DNA of 64,000 nucleotides from Bradyrhizobium sp. WBAH42 (lineage in GTDB: Bacteria > Pseudomonadota > Alphaproteobacteria > Rhizobiales > Xanthobacteraceae), in the NCBI RefSeq assembly GCF_024585265.1, contig NZ_CP036533.1, positions 372,001 through 436,000 of the forward strand, read 5' to 3'. A model generated the notes under the pieces. It was not told where the DNA came from. It saw only the letters and a list, made by a program, of their open reading frames with translations, and did not search any database. Shown here piece by piece: positions 1 to 7,879 of this stretch (position 1 is the stretch's first letter; each line of letters opens with the position of its first letter). A program made the position numbers and the translations under genes.

Positions 1-447
1 ACGGAATTTCTCCGTGGCATGCGCCTTCGGCGAGACCGAGTGATGCATCCACTCGTAGCCCTCGCGATAGACGTCCTCCTGTGTGCCGAATGGGCGCTTG
101 TCGAGCTCCATCTTGGCGCGCTGATAGACCACCGCGCGGGTGTCGCGCGAGAACGGCATGCCGTCCTTCTCGCTCTCGAAGAAATATTGCCGCATCTCCG
201 GGCGGATTTCTTCGAGCAGGAAGCGGATATGCGCGGAAATCGGATAATTGCGCAGCACCGCGTGGCTCTTCTGCAGGAGATCGCGGACGCCGAGCAGGGT
301 CAGCGCGCCGAAGATCAGGATCGGGATCAGCAGGATGTCGAAGATCTTGCGGTCGGCGATGCCGACGCCGATCAGGAGCGCGGTGACCACCGCGCAGATC
401 GTCAGCACGATGAAGCGCGGCGAGAAGGGCAGCAGCAGGGTTTCCAT
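1..447 (-). CDS. FMN-binding glutamate synthase family protein, N-terminal part (runs off left edge)
   Basis: Only the first 149 codons are in the window; the rest lies left of base 1. The protein opens with two hydrophobic segments (about residues 10-31 and 37-54). A conserved stretch follows, with RNYPISAHIRF near residue 70, YFFESEKDGMPFSRD near 89 and PFGTQEDVY near 121, which is typical of the membrane-anchored FMN-binding glutamate synthase family (GltB domain 2-like) of rhizobia. I chose the ATG because GGAGGAGGGG lies just upstream. The catalytic FMN and Fe-S domain is not visible here, so the reaction cannot be verified. The family is often annotated as glutamate synthase-like, but its physiological role is mostly untested. 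Confidence 0.8.
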   Translation of the reverse strand, partial: METLLLPFSPRFIVLTICAVVTALLIGVGIADRKIFDILLIPILIFGALTLLGVRDLLQKSHAVLRNYPISAHIRFLLEEIRPEMRQYFFESEKDGMPFSRDTRAVVYQRAKMELDKRPFGTQEDVYREGYEWMHHSVSPKAHATEKFR

Positions 448-822
448 GATCCCCTCCTCCGCCAGCGGCAGGCGTTTCGGGGATGCATGCGTCTTGGTGT
501 CGTCGGCCACGTTTCCGATCCTCTCGCCAGCAGAAGGCGTCACGATACGCCCGCGCTTGTCATACGGATATGACGCCGCCCTTGTTTCAGGCTAGCGAAT
601 TCGGTCGAGACAAATCAATCAGCCGGATGGACGGGTTTTGCAGTGCAGCAGAGGGACGGGTTAGGCGGCAAGCGGCCGCAACCAAGCAGTGTCCCGGGCA
701 AGCGCAAGCGCAGACCCCGGACCCAGAATGCAACGCCAAGCGATGCGGAGAGATGGGCCCCGGCTCTGCAGCGGACCGCCGAAGGGGCGCTGCGCTGCGT
801 CCGGGGCACGATGGCGTGGCGC
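448..822. other. Intergenic region without a convincing gene
   Basis: This stretch separates two leftward genes. Open frames are present on both strands, but they have no recognisable domain and look like GC-rich chance frames. The right part, about 690-810, has the look of a dispersed palindromic element: it opens with GTCCCGGGC and closes with GTCCGGGGCAC, with GC-rich arms between. The promoter of the glutamate synthase-like gene should lie in the left part, but I could not place it. Confidence 0.5.
690..810. repeat. Imperfect palindromic intergenic element
   Basis: The element is GC-rich and flanked by GTCCCGGGC on the left and GTCCGGGGCAC on the right, with further internal complementary segments. 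Its form resembles the dispersed palindromic elements seen elsewhere in this window. No second copy of this exact type is present here, so the call rests on shape alone. Confidence 0.35.
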
Positions 823-1596
823 TCAGCGCTCGACGAAGGCCTTCTCGATCACGAAATGGCCGGGCTTGTTGCCGCTGCCTTCGACGAAGTCGCGGCTCTC
901 GAACATCGCCTTCAGCTCTTCGAGCATCGCCGGGCTGCCGCACATCATGATGCGGTCGGTTGCGATGTCCAGCGGGCCTTGCCCGATGTCGTTGAAGATC
1001 TGCTCGGAGCTGATCAGATCGGTGATGCGGCCGCGGTTCCGGAACGGCTCGCGGGTCACGGTCGGGTAGTAGACGAGCTTGTCTGCGAGCAGCTCGCCGA
1101 ACAGCTCATCCTCGCGCAGGGTCGCAACCAGCTTCTCGCCATAGGCGAGCTCGGAGACCTGGCGGCAGCCATGCACCAGCACGATCGTTTCGAACTGCTC
1201 GTAGACCTCGGGGTCCTTGATCAGGCTGGCGAACGGCGCAAGGCCGGTGCCGGTCGAGAGCAGCATCAGCCGCTTGCCGGGAAGCAAATTGTCGGTGATC
1301 AGCGTGCCGGTCGCCTTGCGGCCGACCAGGATGGTGTCGCCTTCCTTGATCTTCTGCAGGCGCGAGGTCAGCGGACCGTCCTGCACCTTGATCGAGAAGA
1401 ACTCGAGCTCTTCCTCGTGGTTGGCGCTCGCCATGCTGTAGGCGCGCAGCAGCGGCCGGCCATCGACCTCGAGGCCGATCATGGCGAACTGGCCGTTCTG
1501 GAACCGGAAGCCGGTGTCGCGGGTGGCGCGGAAGCTGAACAGCGTGTCGGTCCAGTGGTGGACGGAAAGAACCTTCTCTCGGTAAAACGCGCTCAT
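823..1596 (-). CDS. fpr: Ferredoxin--NADP reductase
   Basis: The 257-residue flavoprotein moves electrons between NADPH and ferredoxin or flavodoxin in the cytoplasm. FAD-binding RAYS is at residues 51-54, the NADP-binding GTGLAPF at 116-122 and MCGSPAM at 218-224. The chain ends in FVER, as in the proteobacterial short-chain Fpr class. An in-frame extension to 1677 exists, but MSAFYREKV matches the usual start and length of about 257 residues, so I used the ATG at 1596. Fpr in other proteobacteria is linked to oxidative stress and to supplying electrons to oxygenases; no regulatory site was identified. Confidence 0.9.
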   Translation of the reverse strand: MSAFYREKVLSVHHWTDTLFSFRATRDTGFRFQNGQFAMIGLEVDGRPLLRAYSMASANHEEELEFFSIKVQDGPLTSRLQKIKEGDTILVGRKATGTLITDNLLPGKRLMLLSTGTGLAPFASLIKDPEVYEQFETIVLVHGCRQVSELAYGEKLVATLREDELFGELLADKLVYYPTVTREPFRNRGRITDLISSEQIFNDIGQGPLDIATDRIMMCGSPAMLEELKAMFESRDFVEGSGNKPGHFVIEKAFVER

Positions 1597-1969
1597 GATT
1601 TTCGATATTCCGAATAGCTGCGGTTTTAGGGCAAAAGCGTTGCCCGGCCCTGAAACGGGGCGGTCACCATTTGCCATGGCGGAGGATTTCGCGTGTGTGA
1701 TCTACGCCATTGAGACCAATAATCAACCTCGTTTCGGATGCAATTGATGCCGGTCAAACCGGCATTTGCGGCAGAACTGGTCACATCATTAAGGAATCTG
1801 CTGCCTGGCGCGCGCGGAGGATAATTTCTTTTCCCTCGCGGGCTTCATTGCAGCACTTAATTTCCGCCGCGCTCGCGGGAATTTCATTAAGAATAGCTCT
1901 GATTTTCACCCGGTTTGGCGCCGATGCCCGCATTTTTGCGGCTTTTGGCGCCAGGGACGACGAAACACC
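1597..1969. other. Divergent intergenic region with a perfect inverted repeat
   Basis: This AT-richer stretch separates the leftward fpr from the rightward ATP-grasp gene and should hold both promoters. It contains no supported gene. The clearest structure is a perfect 8+3+8 dyad at 1747-1765, listed separately. Confidence 0.5.
1747..1765. promoter_or_regulatory. Perfect dyad, candidate operator
   Basis: ATGCCGGT and ACCGGCAT flank a 3-base CAA centre, giving a perfect 8-bp inverted repeat between two divergent genes. There is no T-run after it, so a terminator is unlikely. The binding protein is unknown. Confidence 0.4.
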
Positions 1970-2770
1970 ATGGCAAGCGGCGAGCGGATCTTCGTTCAGG
2001 CGATCGGGCGCTATTGCGCGGCGCGGGGCATCGCGGTCGATGTCCGCTCCGCCGGCTGGCTCATCGCGATGCGCCGGGGGCCGCGGCGGCACTTCGCCTT
2101 CGGCTACGACATCGGCCTCAACAGCGCTATCGCCCATCGCCTCGCCAACGACAAATCAGCCACCGCCGAGGCGCTGACGCTGGCGGAGGTGCCCTGCATT
2201 CCGCATCGGCTCTTCCTCAACCCGAAGCTGGGCGTGCATGTCACCGGCGCCGATTGGCGCGAGGGGATGCTGGCGCTGCTCGCCGAAAATCCGAAGGGCG
2301 TTGTGGTGAAGCCGAACGAGGGGACATCGGGGCGATCGGTGTTCAAGGTCACGACCGAGGCGGAGCTCGACCACGCGGCCGGCGAGGTCTTTTCGATGAG
2401 CACGGGGCTCGTGATCTCACCCTATGTCGCGATCGAGGAGGAGGTCCGCGTGGTGCTGCTCGATGATGCGCCCCGCGTCGTCTACAGCAAGCAGCGCGGC
2501 TCGGACTGGCGGCACAATCTCGATGCCGGCGCAAAGCCGGTGCTGCTGCAGGACGGCGAGGTCCGCGCGGCCTGCGTGAAGCTCGCGATCGATGCCGCGC
2601 GCGCCATCGGCATCGTCTTTGCCTCGATCGACGTGGTTCGTGTCGGCGGCGAATGGAAGGTGCTCGAGATCAATTCCGGCGTGATGATGGAGGCGCTGGC
2701 CAAGCTGCATCCGGCTCTGGTGCAGGCGACCTATGACGCGGCGCTGGACCGGGTGTTTGATAAAACTTAG
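1970..2770 (+). CDS. ATP-grasp domain protein (RimK-like), substrate unknown
   Basis: The 266-residue protein has the ATP-grasp layout. A short N-terminal region is followed by the ATP-binding strand VVVKPNEGTSG at residues 111-121, then the acidic segment EEEVRVVLLDD, and finally the metal-binding LEINSG near 232-237. Such enzymes join a carboxylate to an amine or thiol through an acylphosphate. The match is closest to RimK/cyanophycin-synthetase-like ATP-grasp proteins, but the N-terminal substrate domain is short and not diagnostic. It stands alone: no peptide or amino-acid partner gene is adjacent, so no substrate can be inferred. Confidence 0.75.
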   Translation: MASGERIFVQAIGRYCAARGIAVDVRSAGWLIAMRRGPRRHFAFGYDIGLNSAIAHRLANDKSATAEALTLAEVPCIPHRLFLNPKLGVHVTGADWREGMLALLAENPKGVVVKPNEGTSGRSVFKVTTEAELDHAAGEVFSMSTGLVISPYVAIEEEVRVVLLDDAPRVVYSKQRGSDWRHNLDAGAKPVLLQDGEVRAACVKLAIDAARAIGIVFASIDVVRVGGEWKVLEINSGVMMEALAKLHPALVQATYDAALDRVFDKT

Positions 2771-2785
2771 CTGCAAGCACGCTGC

Positions 2786-2937
2786 ACCCTCTCCCCTTGT
2801 GGGAGAGGGTGGCTCACCGCGTAGCGGTGAGACGGGTGAGGGGTCTCTTTCCGCGCGCGAGCCTCTTGCAACAGGACTCGCGGATGCACCCCCTCATCCG
2901 GCGCTTCGCGCCACCTTCTCCCACAAGGGGAGAAGGG
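2786..2937. repeat. Palindromic intergenic element (CCTCTCCC/GGGAGAGG type)
   Basis: The outer arms CCTCTCCCCTTGTGGGAGAGGG and CTTCTCCCACAAGGGGAGAAGG are each hairpins and also complement each other. GGTGAGACGGGTGAGGGG and CCCCCTCATCCG form inner arms. The element lies between convergent genes. Related ones occur at 15040-15268 and 55616-55730. It resembles the RIME-like mosaic elements of Rhizobiales. Confidence 0.7.
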
Positions 2938-2946
2938 AAGTAAGCG

Positions 2947-3888
2947 CTAATTATTCGCGCTCGCCGAATCGTCCATGGCTTTGAACGCCTCTTCCAGCTG
3001 CAGCGAGATCGGCACGTTCAGGCGCTCGCCTGTGGGCAGCCTTGCGGTGAACCATTTGTTGTAGAGCGGGACGAGGTCGCGGTTGGAGCCGAGCTTGCGG
3101 AAGGCGCGCTCGACCACGGCGGCGAGTTGCGGCTCGCCCTTCCTGAACATGATGCCGTAGGGATCGTAGGACAGATAGTCGCCGGTGACGCGGAACTTGT
3201 CCTGCGCCTTGTGGCGCGCGATCAGGCCGAACAGCAGGATGTCGTCGGTCGCGAACGCGTCGGCCTTGCCGTCGGCGAGCATCTGGTACGATTGCTCGTG
3301 GTCGGGCGAGGTGACGATGTTGAGGCCGAGCGAGAACTTCTTGTCGGCCGCATGCATCGCCTGCTCGTTGGTGGTGCCCTTGGTCACCACCACGGTCTTG
3401 CCCTTGAGATCGGTGACCGAAGCGACGGTCGAGGCCTTCGGCACCATCAGCTTGGTGCCGGCGACGAACATCAGCGGGGAGAAGGCGACGCGCTTGCCAC
3501 GCTCGGCATTGGCCGTGGTCGAGCCGCATTCGAGATCGATCTTGTTCTGGAGCACGGCGTCGATGCGGTCGTCCGAGGTGACCTTGACGTAGTCGATCCT
3601 GAGATTGGAATCGTCGACCTCGACGCCGATCTCCTCGACGATGGCTTCGCACAGTTCGAGGCTGTAGCCGATCGGCCGTCCCGACTGGTCGAGGAACGAG
3701 AACGGCGGTGAGCTCTCGCGATAGCCGAGCCGCACGGTGTGGGCCGACTTGATGGCCGACAGTGTCGGGCTGAGCCCTTCGCCGGCGGTCTGGGCGTGTG
3801 CCGACGTCGCGCACGAGGAGGCCGCGAGCAACGACGCGGCGAGCAAGAGGACGCCTGAGGTCAGCGGCCTCGCCAATATCCTGCCCAT
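2947..3888 (-). CDS. Periplasmic amino-acid-type substrate-binding protein (SBP_bac_3)
   Basis: The 313-residue protein has a signal peptide ending near AHAQ (residue 33) and an SBP_bac_3 domain from about residue 53. Hallmarks are RLGYRESSPPFSF, the signature GRPIGYSLELCEAIVEEI and a C-terminal YNKWF. This family binds polar amino acids such as glutamate or aspartate for ABC importers. Here no ABC permease or ATPase is present. Instead the gene follows a DAACS-type symporter with a 9-bp gap and is probably co-transcribed with it. The true partner of the binding protein is therefore uncertain. Confidence 0.85.
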   Translation of the reverse strand: MGRILARPLTSGVLLLAASLLAASSCATSAHAQTAGEGLSPTLSAIKSAHTVRLGYRESSPPFSFLDQSGRPIGYSLELCEAIVEEIGVEVDDSNLRIDYVKVTSDDRIDAVLQNKIDLECGSTTANAERGKRVAFSPLMFVAGTKLMVPKASTVASVTDLKGKTVVVTKGTTNEQAMHAADKKFSLGLNIVTSPDHEQSYQMLADGKADAFATDDILLFGLIARHKAQDKFRVTGDYLSYDPYGIMFRKGEPQLAAVVERAFRKLGSNRDLVPLYNKWFTARLPTGERLNVPISLQLEEAFKAMDDSASANN

Positions 3889-3897
3889 GGCGCGCTC

Positions 3898-5196
3898 CTA
3901 TCCATGGCCGGCCATCGCGGGCACCTCGCCCGGGACCACGTCGTCGGGCACGACGTCGCCAGGGCCAAGCTCGTGCTCGGGGCCGAGCTCGCCCTCCCAT
4001 TTGGCCACGACCGAGGTCGCAAGCGTGTTGCCGATCACGTTGGTGGCGCTGCGGCCCATGTCGAGGAAGGTGTCGATGCCCATGATCATCAGGAGGCCCG
4101 CCTCGGGAATGTTGAACTGCGCCAAGGTCGAGGCGATCACGACCAGAGAGGCGCGCGGCACGCCGGCGACGCCCTTCGAAGTGATCATCAGTGTCGCCAG
4201 CATCGCGAGCTGGGTGCCGAGCGGCATGTCGATATGATAGCTCTGCGCGATGAAGACGGCCGCGAAAGTGCAGTACATCATCGTGCCGTCGAGATTGAAG
4301 GAATAGCCGAGCGGCAGCACGAAGCTCGAGATTCGCGACGAGGCGCCGAAGCGGTTGAGCGCCTCGAGCGTCTTCGGATAGGCCGCCTCCGAGCTCGCGG
4401 TCGAGAACGCGATCATCAACGGCTCGCGGACCAGCTTCAAGAGATGGCTGTAGCGCGGACCGATCACGATGAAGCCGACGATGACCAGGATGGTCCACAG
4501 GATCGCCAGCGAGAGATAGAAGCCGCCCATGAACACAATGAGCTTCCACAACACGGCGAGACCGTTCTTGGCCACCGTTGCGGTGATCGCCGCCCACACC
4601 GCGAGCGGCGCGAACAGCATGACGTAGGCGGTCACCTTCAGCATGATGTGGCCGACGTCGTCGATCATGGCGAGGATCGGCTTTGAGCGTTCGGGCATGG
4701 AGCCCATCGCCACCGAAAAGAACACGGCGAAGATCACGATCTGCAGAATCTCGTTCTGCGCCATCGCATCGGCGATCGAGGTCGGAATCAGATGGGTGAG
4801 GAATTTCTCGATGGAGAAGGCCGAGACCGGCAGGCCGGTCGATTGACCCGCCTGCGGCAGCGTGCCGGGGAAGTTGGCGCCGGGCTGCAGCAGATTGACC
4901 ATGATCAGGCCGAGCAGCAACGAGACGAAGGATGCGCTGACGAACCAGCCCATCGTCTTGGCGAAGATGCGGCCGAGCTTGGAGCCCGAGCCCATATGGG
5001 CGATGCCGCCGACCAGGGTCGCGAACACCAGGGGCGCGATGATCATCTTGATCAGGCGCAGGAACATCATGGCGATCAGGTTGATGGAGGAGGCCCAGTC
5101 GGCGCGCGTGTCCGGCAGGAAGTTGTAGATCGCCGAGCCCATGACGATGCCCAGCACCATCGCGGCCAGAATGTATTGCGTGAACCTGTTGGACAT
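3898..5196 (-). CDS. Dicarboxylate/amino acid:cation symporter (DctA/GltP family)
   Basis: The 432-residue inner-membrane carrier belongs to the DAACS family, which takes up C4-dicarboxylates or glutamate/aspartate with Na+ or H+. It has about eight hydrophobic segments, the serine-rich re-entrant loop FSTASSEAAYPKTLEALNRFG, and the NLDGTMMY motif of transmembrane segment 7. The C-terminus is an unusual acidic, proline-rich tail (about 25 residues) after the conserved core. It is first in a two-gene unit with the binding protein downstream. The sequence alone does not separate dicarboxylate from amino acid transport; the SBP_bac_3 partner favours amino acids. Confidence 0.88.
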   Translation of the reverse strand: MSNRFTQYILAAMVLGIVMGSAIYNFLPDTRADWASSINLIAMMFLRLIKMIIAPLVFATLVGGIAHMGSGSKLGRIFAKTMGWFVSASFVSLLLGLIMVNLLQPGANFPGTLPQAGQSTGLPVSAFSIEKFLTHLIPTSIADAMAQNEILQIVIFAVFFSVAMGSMPERSKPILAMIDDVGHIMLKVTAYVMLFAPLAVWAAITATVAKNGLAVLWKLIVFMGGFYLSLAILWTILVIVGFIVIGPRYSHLLKLVREPLMIAFSTASSEAAYPKTLEALNRFGASSRISSFVLPLGYSFNLDGTMMYCTFAAVFIAQSYHIDMPLGTQLAMLATLMITSKGVAGVPRASLVVIASTLAQFNIPEAGLLMIMGIDTFLDMGRSATNVIGNTLATSVVAKWEGELGPEHELGPGDVVPDDVVPGEVPAMAGHG

Positions 5197-5407
5197 CGCT
5201 TACCCCCACGTACACCGGCGCTTCATAGTGTCGCAGATATGACAGCGACGCAACACGCTTTGCGTGCACGCGCCAGGGCGCGATGTTCCCGTTGCGCAAC
5301 GCCAGCGCGCGATCTAGCCTTCGTGCAGCGCACAACACATGCGGCTTGCACGTTTTCCTTGCGGCGGCTGCACCAATAATCGTCAAACAAATGAAGAGGG
5401 AAACGCC

Positions 5408-6415
5408 ATGAGCGGCAACATCAATCGCCAGATTCTGCTGGTGGAAAAGCCCAGCGGCAAGCTCGCCCCCGAGCATTTCAAGATGATCGAGGGCGCGATG
5501 CCGGAACCGAAGGACGGCGAGGCCTTGCTGCGCGTGCGCTACATCTCGCTCGACGCAGCCAACCGCGCCTGGATGCACGGCGCGACCTATCGTTCGGCCG
5601 TCGAGGCCAACAGCGTGATGGCCGGCGGCGCCATCGCCGAAGTCGTCAGCTCAAAAGCGCCAGGGCTTGCGCCCGGTGACATCGTGTTCGGCGACACCGG
5701 CTGGCAGGAATTTGCCGCGGTGCCGGCGAAGCATCTGACCAAGATGCCGAAGCTCGAGCCGATGACGCATCTGCTCAGCGTGTTCGGCATCGCCGGCCTC
5801 ACCGCCTATTTCGGCCTGCTGGAGGTCGGCAAACCCAAGGAGGGCGAGACGGTCGTGGTCTCGGCGGCCGCGGGATCGGTCGGCTCGATCGTCGGACAGA
5901 TCGCCAAGATCAAGGGCTGCCGCGTCATCGGCATCGCCGGCGGCGTCGACAAGTGCCGCTGGCTGACCTCCGAGCTCGGTTTCGATGCCGCCGTCGATTA
6001 CAAGGACGGCGCGGTGTTCAAGGCGTTGCGCGCGGCTGCGCCCAAGGGCATCGACGTCTATTTCGACAATGTCGGCGGCGACATTCTGGAAGCCTGCCTG
6101 CCGCAAATGAACAATTACGGCCGCATCGCCTGCTGCGGTGCGATCTCGCAATATGACGGCGCGCCCGCCGCGCATGGCCCGCGCGGCGTTCCCGGGCTGA
6201 TCGTGGTGAAGCGGCTCGTGATGCAGGGCTTCATCGTGATGGACTACATGAAGGACAGCCAGCGCGCGCTCGCCGATCTCCAGTCCTGGGTGAAATCCGG
6301 CAAGCTCAAAGTGCAGGAGGACATCATCGACGGCCTCGAGAACACGCCGAAAGCGTTGATCGGTTTGCTCGCAGGCGAGAACCGCGGCAAGCGCATGGTG
6401 AGACTGACGACCTAG
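5408..6415 (+). CDS. NADP-dependent oxidoreductase, MDR family (CurA-like)
   Basis: The 335-residue zinc-free medium-chain reductase has a nucleotide-binding SAAAGSVGS motif at residues 152-160 and the family signature RYISLDAANRAWM near 44-56. It belongs to the leukotriene B4 dehydrogenase/curcumin reductase group, which reduces alpha,beta-unsaturated carbonyls with NADPH. The ATG at 5408 follows GAAGAGGGAAACGCC and matches the family N-terminus; an upstream in-frame start at 5339 adds an unlikely leader. It is monocistronic, divergent from the symporter, and its natural substrate is unknown. Confidence 0.85.
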   Translation: MSGNINRQILLVEKPSGKLAPEHFKMIEGAMPEPKDGEALLRVRYISLDAANRAWMHGATYRSAVEANSVMAGGAIAEVVSSKAPGLAPGDIVFGDTGWQEFAAVPAKHLTKMPKLEPMTHLLSVFGIAGLTAYFGLLEVGKPKEGETVVVSAAAGSVGSIVGQIAKIKGCRVIGIAGGVDKCRWLTSELGFDAAVDYKDGAVFKALRAAAPKGIDVYFDNVGGDILEACLPQMNNYGRIACCGAISQYDGAPAAHGPRGVPGLIVVKRLVMQGFIVMDYMKDSQRALADLQSWVKSGKLKVQEDIIDGLENTPKALIGLLAGENRGKRMVRLTT

Positions 6416-6557
6416 TCGCGTCGCGATTGCGGCGACATTATCCACTTGCGGTAGAGGCCAAAGCGGCCAAAGATGCCGCTCGCGAGCTGACCCTCGCGAC
6501 GATTGCGCTTGCATATCTTTTCAAAAATAGTCGGCATTCCCGACCGGGCAGGAATTC

Positions 6558-7361
6558 ATGCAAATGTTCAACACGTTGAAACATGCATCGGCGCGCACCG
6601 CGTTGCTGGCGACGGCACTCTTCGCAAGTGCAACAGGAGCGTTCGCGCAGACCGAGGCCGAGAAGAACGCCATCCGGTCCGCATGCCGCTCCGACTACAT
6701 GGCGCATTGCTCAAGCGTGACGCCCGGCGGAGTGGAGGCGGTTCAATGCCTCGCCAAGAACATGTCGAGCCTGTCGTCGGGGTGCCAGGCTGCCGTTCGC
6801 GCGGTCGAGCAGGCCGCCGCGCCGAAGACCGAAGCGGCGCCCGCCAAATCTGAACCGGCCAAGTCTGAGCCCGCAAAGACGGAAGCGGCGCCCGCCGCCG
6901 AGCCCGCAGCCAAGCCGGCAGCGGCAGCAAAGCAGCCGAGCCCCGCGCAGGTGTCCGCGATCAAGGGCGCCTGCCGCGGCGATTACCCCAAGGTCTGCGC
7001 CAGCGTGCCGCCGGGCGGCGCGCCCGCGGTCGAATGCCTGGAGAAGAACAAGGCGAAGGTGTCGGCGGGCTGCGCCAAAGCCATCAATGCGGCTTTCGGT
7101 GGCGGAGCGACCCCGCCTGCGTCCGGTGCTGCACCGGCCGCAGCGGCAGCGCCTGCCGCGGCACCTGCCGTCATCGTGCTGCGGCCCTTGCTGCCGCGCG
7201 AAGAGCTGTTCATCGCGCGGTCGGCCTGCGGCGCCGACATCCGCACCCTCTGCGCCGGCGTGGCGCCCGGCGGCGGCCGGATCATCCAATGCATTTCCAC
7301 CCGGGCGGCATCGCTCTCGCCGGCCTGCAAGGAGGTGCTCGCGCCTTTCGCCGCCAGATAA
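6558..7361 (+). CDS. Secreted protein with three Cys-rich repeats
   Basis: The 267-residue protein has a signal peptide cleaved near AFAQT (residue 31). Three repeats follow with exactly the same spacing, C-x7-C-x12-C-x11-C, at Cys 43/51/64/76, 139/147/160/172 and 224/232/245/257. Each holds a central PGG and a preceding acidic D. The spacing matches the Cys-rich repeat family first described in Golgi apparatus protein 1 (GLG1). Low-complexity Ala/Lys/Pro linkers join the repeats, including a short KSEPA tandem. Even Cys numbers suggest two disulfides per repeat in the periplasm. The function is unknown. Confidence 0.8.
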   Translation: MQMFNTLKHASARTALLATALFASATGAFAQTEAEKNAIRSACRSDYMAHCSSVTPGGVEAVQCLAKNMSSLSSGCQAAVRAVEQAAAPKTEAAPAKSEPAKSEPAKTEAAPAAEPAAKPAAAAKQPSPAQVSAIKGACRGDYPKVCASVPPGGAPAVECLEKNKAKVSAGCAKAINAAFGGGATPPASGAAPAAAAAPAAAPAVIVLRPLLPREELFIARSACGADIRTLCAGVAPGGGRIIQCISTRAASLSPACKEVLAPFAAR

Positions 7362-7474
7362 GGCGGACGCAGCACGAAAGATGAATTGCGGCGTACGCGA
7401 TCGGATGCGCGCACGCTGACATCGATGCTTTCTTCAGACGCAGCTTCGATCAAGACAAGCCCCGGGAGGACAAC

Positions 7475-7690
7475 ATGCGTTCATTGCTGCTCGTTGCTTC
7501 TGCGCTCTTCGCGTTCGCCGCCACCATGACCTTCGAGGCCACTGACGCCAATGCGGTGGTGTGCGCCCGCGGCGTGGTTCGCGCCGGCTGCGCCGGCCCC
7601 AATGCGGCCGTGGTCGTCCGCAAGCCCGTGCCGGTGGTCCGCTGCACCAGGGTTCTGGTGAACGGGGTCTATGTGAAGCGCTGCGTCTGA
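7475..7690 (+). CDS. Small secreted protein, function unknown
   Basis: The 71-residue product has a signal peptide of about 26 residues followed by a short mature part. The mature part has four Cys, and two of them flank a VNGVYVK segment near the C-terminus. A strong ribosome site GGGAGGACAAC precedes the ATG. Similar small proteins are common in Bradyrhizobium, but no function is known to me. It follows the Cys-rich repeat gene in the same direction, separated by about 110 bp. Confidence 0.65.
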   Translation: MRSLLLVASALFAFAATMTFEATDANAVVCARGVVRAGCAGPNAAVVVRKPVPVVRCTRVLVNGVYVKRCV

Positions 7691-7841
7691 CCCCCCGGTG
7701 GCCAATCCGCCCCGGGTTGGCTATGATTCGCGCCTGACGGTTTCGGATCCGCAAAACGCGCGTCCGGATAACGGGATATGGCGTGCCACGCACTGGCGAT
7801 AATTCCGCTGGCGCTGGACGCCGGAGCACATTAGTCTACCC

Positions 7842-7865
7842 CTAGATAGTAAGTATACTGTCAAT
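7842..7865 (+). promoter_or_regulatory. Promoter/operator of the monooxygenase-ligase unit
   Basis: CTAGAT, 4 bases, then AGTATACTGTCAAT occurs here and again, with the same spacing, at 12098-12121 before the gentisate dioxygenase gene. It contains the palindrome AGTATACT and a TATACT that can serve as a -10 box; the -35 region is poor. MarR proteins usually bind such palindromes over the promoter, and a MarR gene lies in this cluster. Confidence 0.6.
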
Positions 7866-7879
7866 TAGGGAGGCAGACG

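Noticed and set aside
2951..5578. Long leftward open frame (875 codons)
   Set aside because: It overlaps the symporter and binding-protein genes in another frame of the same strand; those two have clear families.
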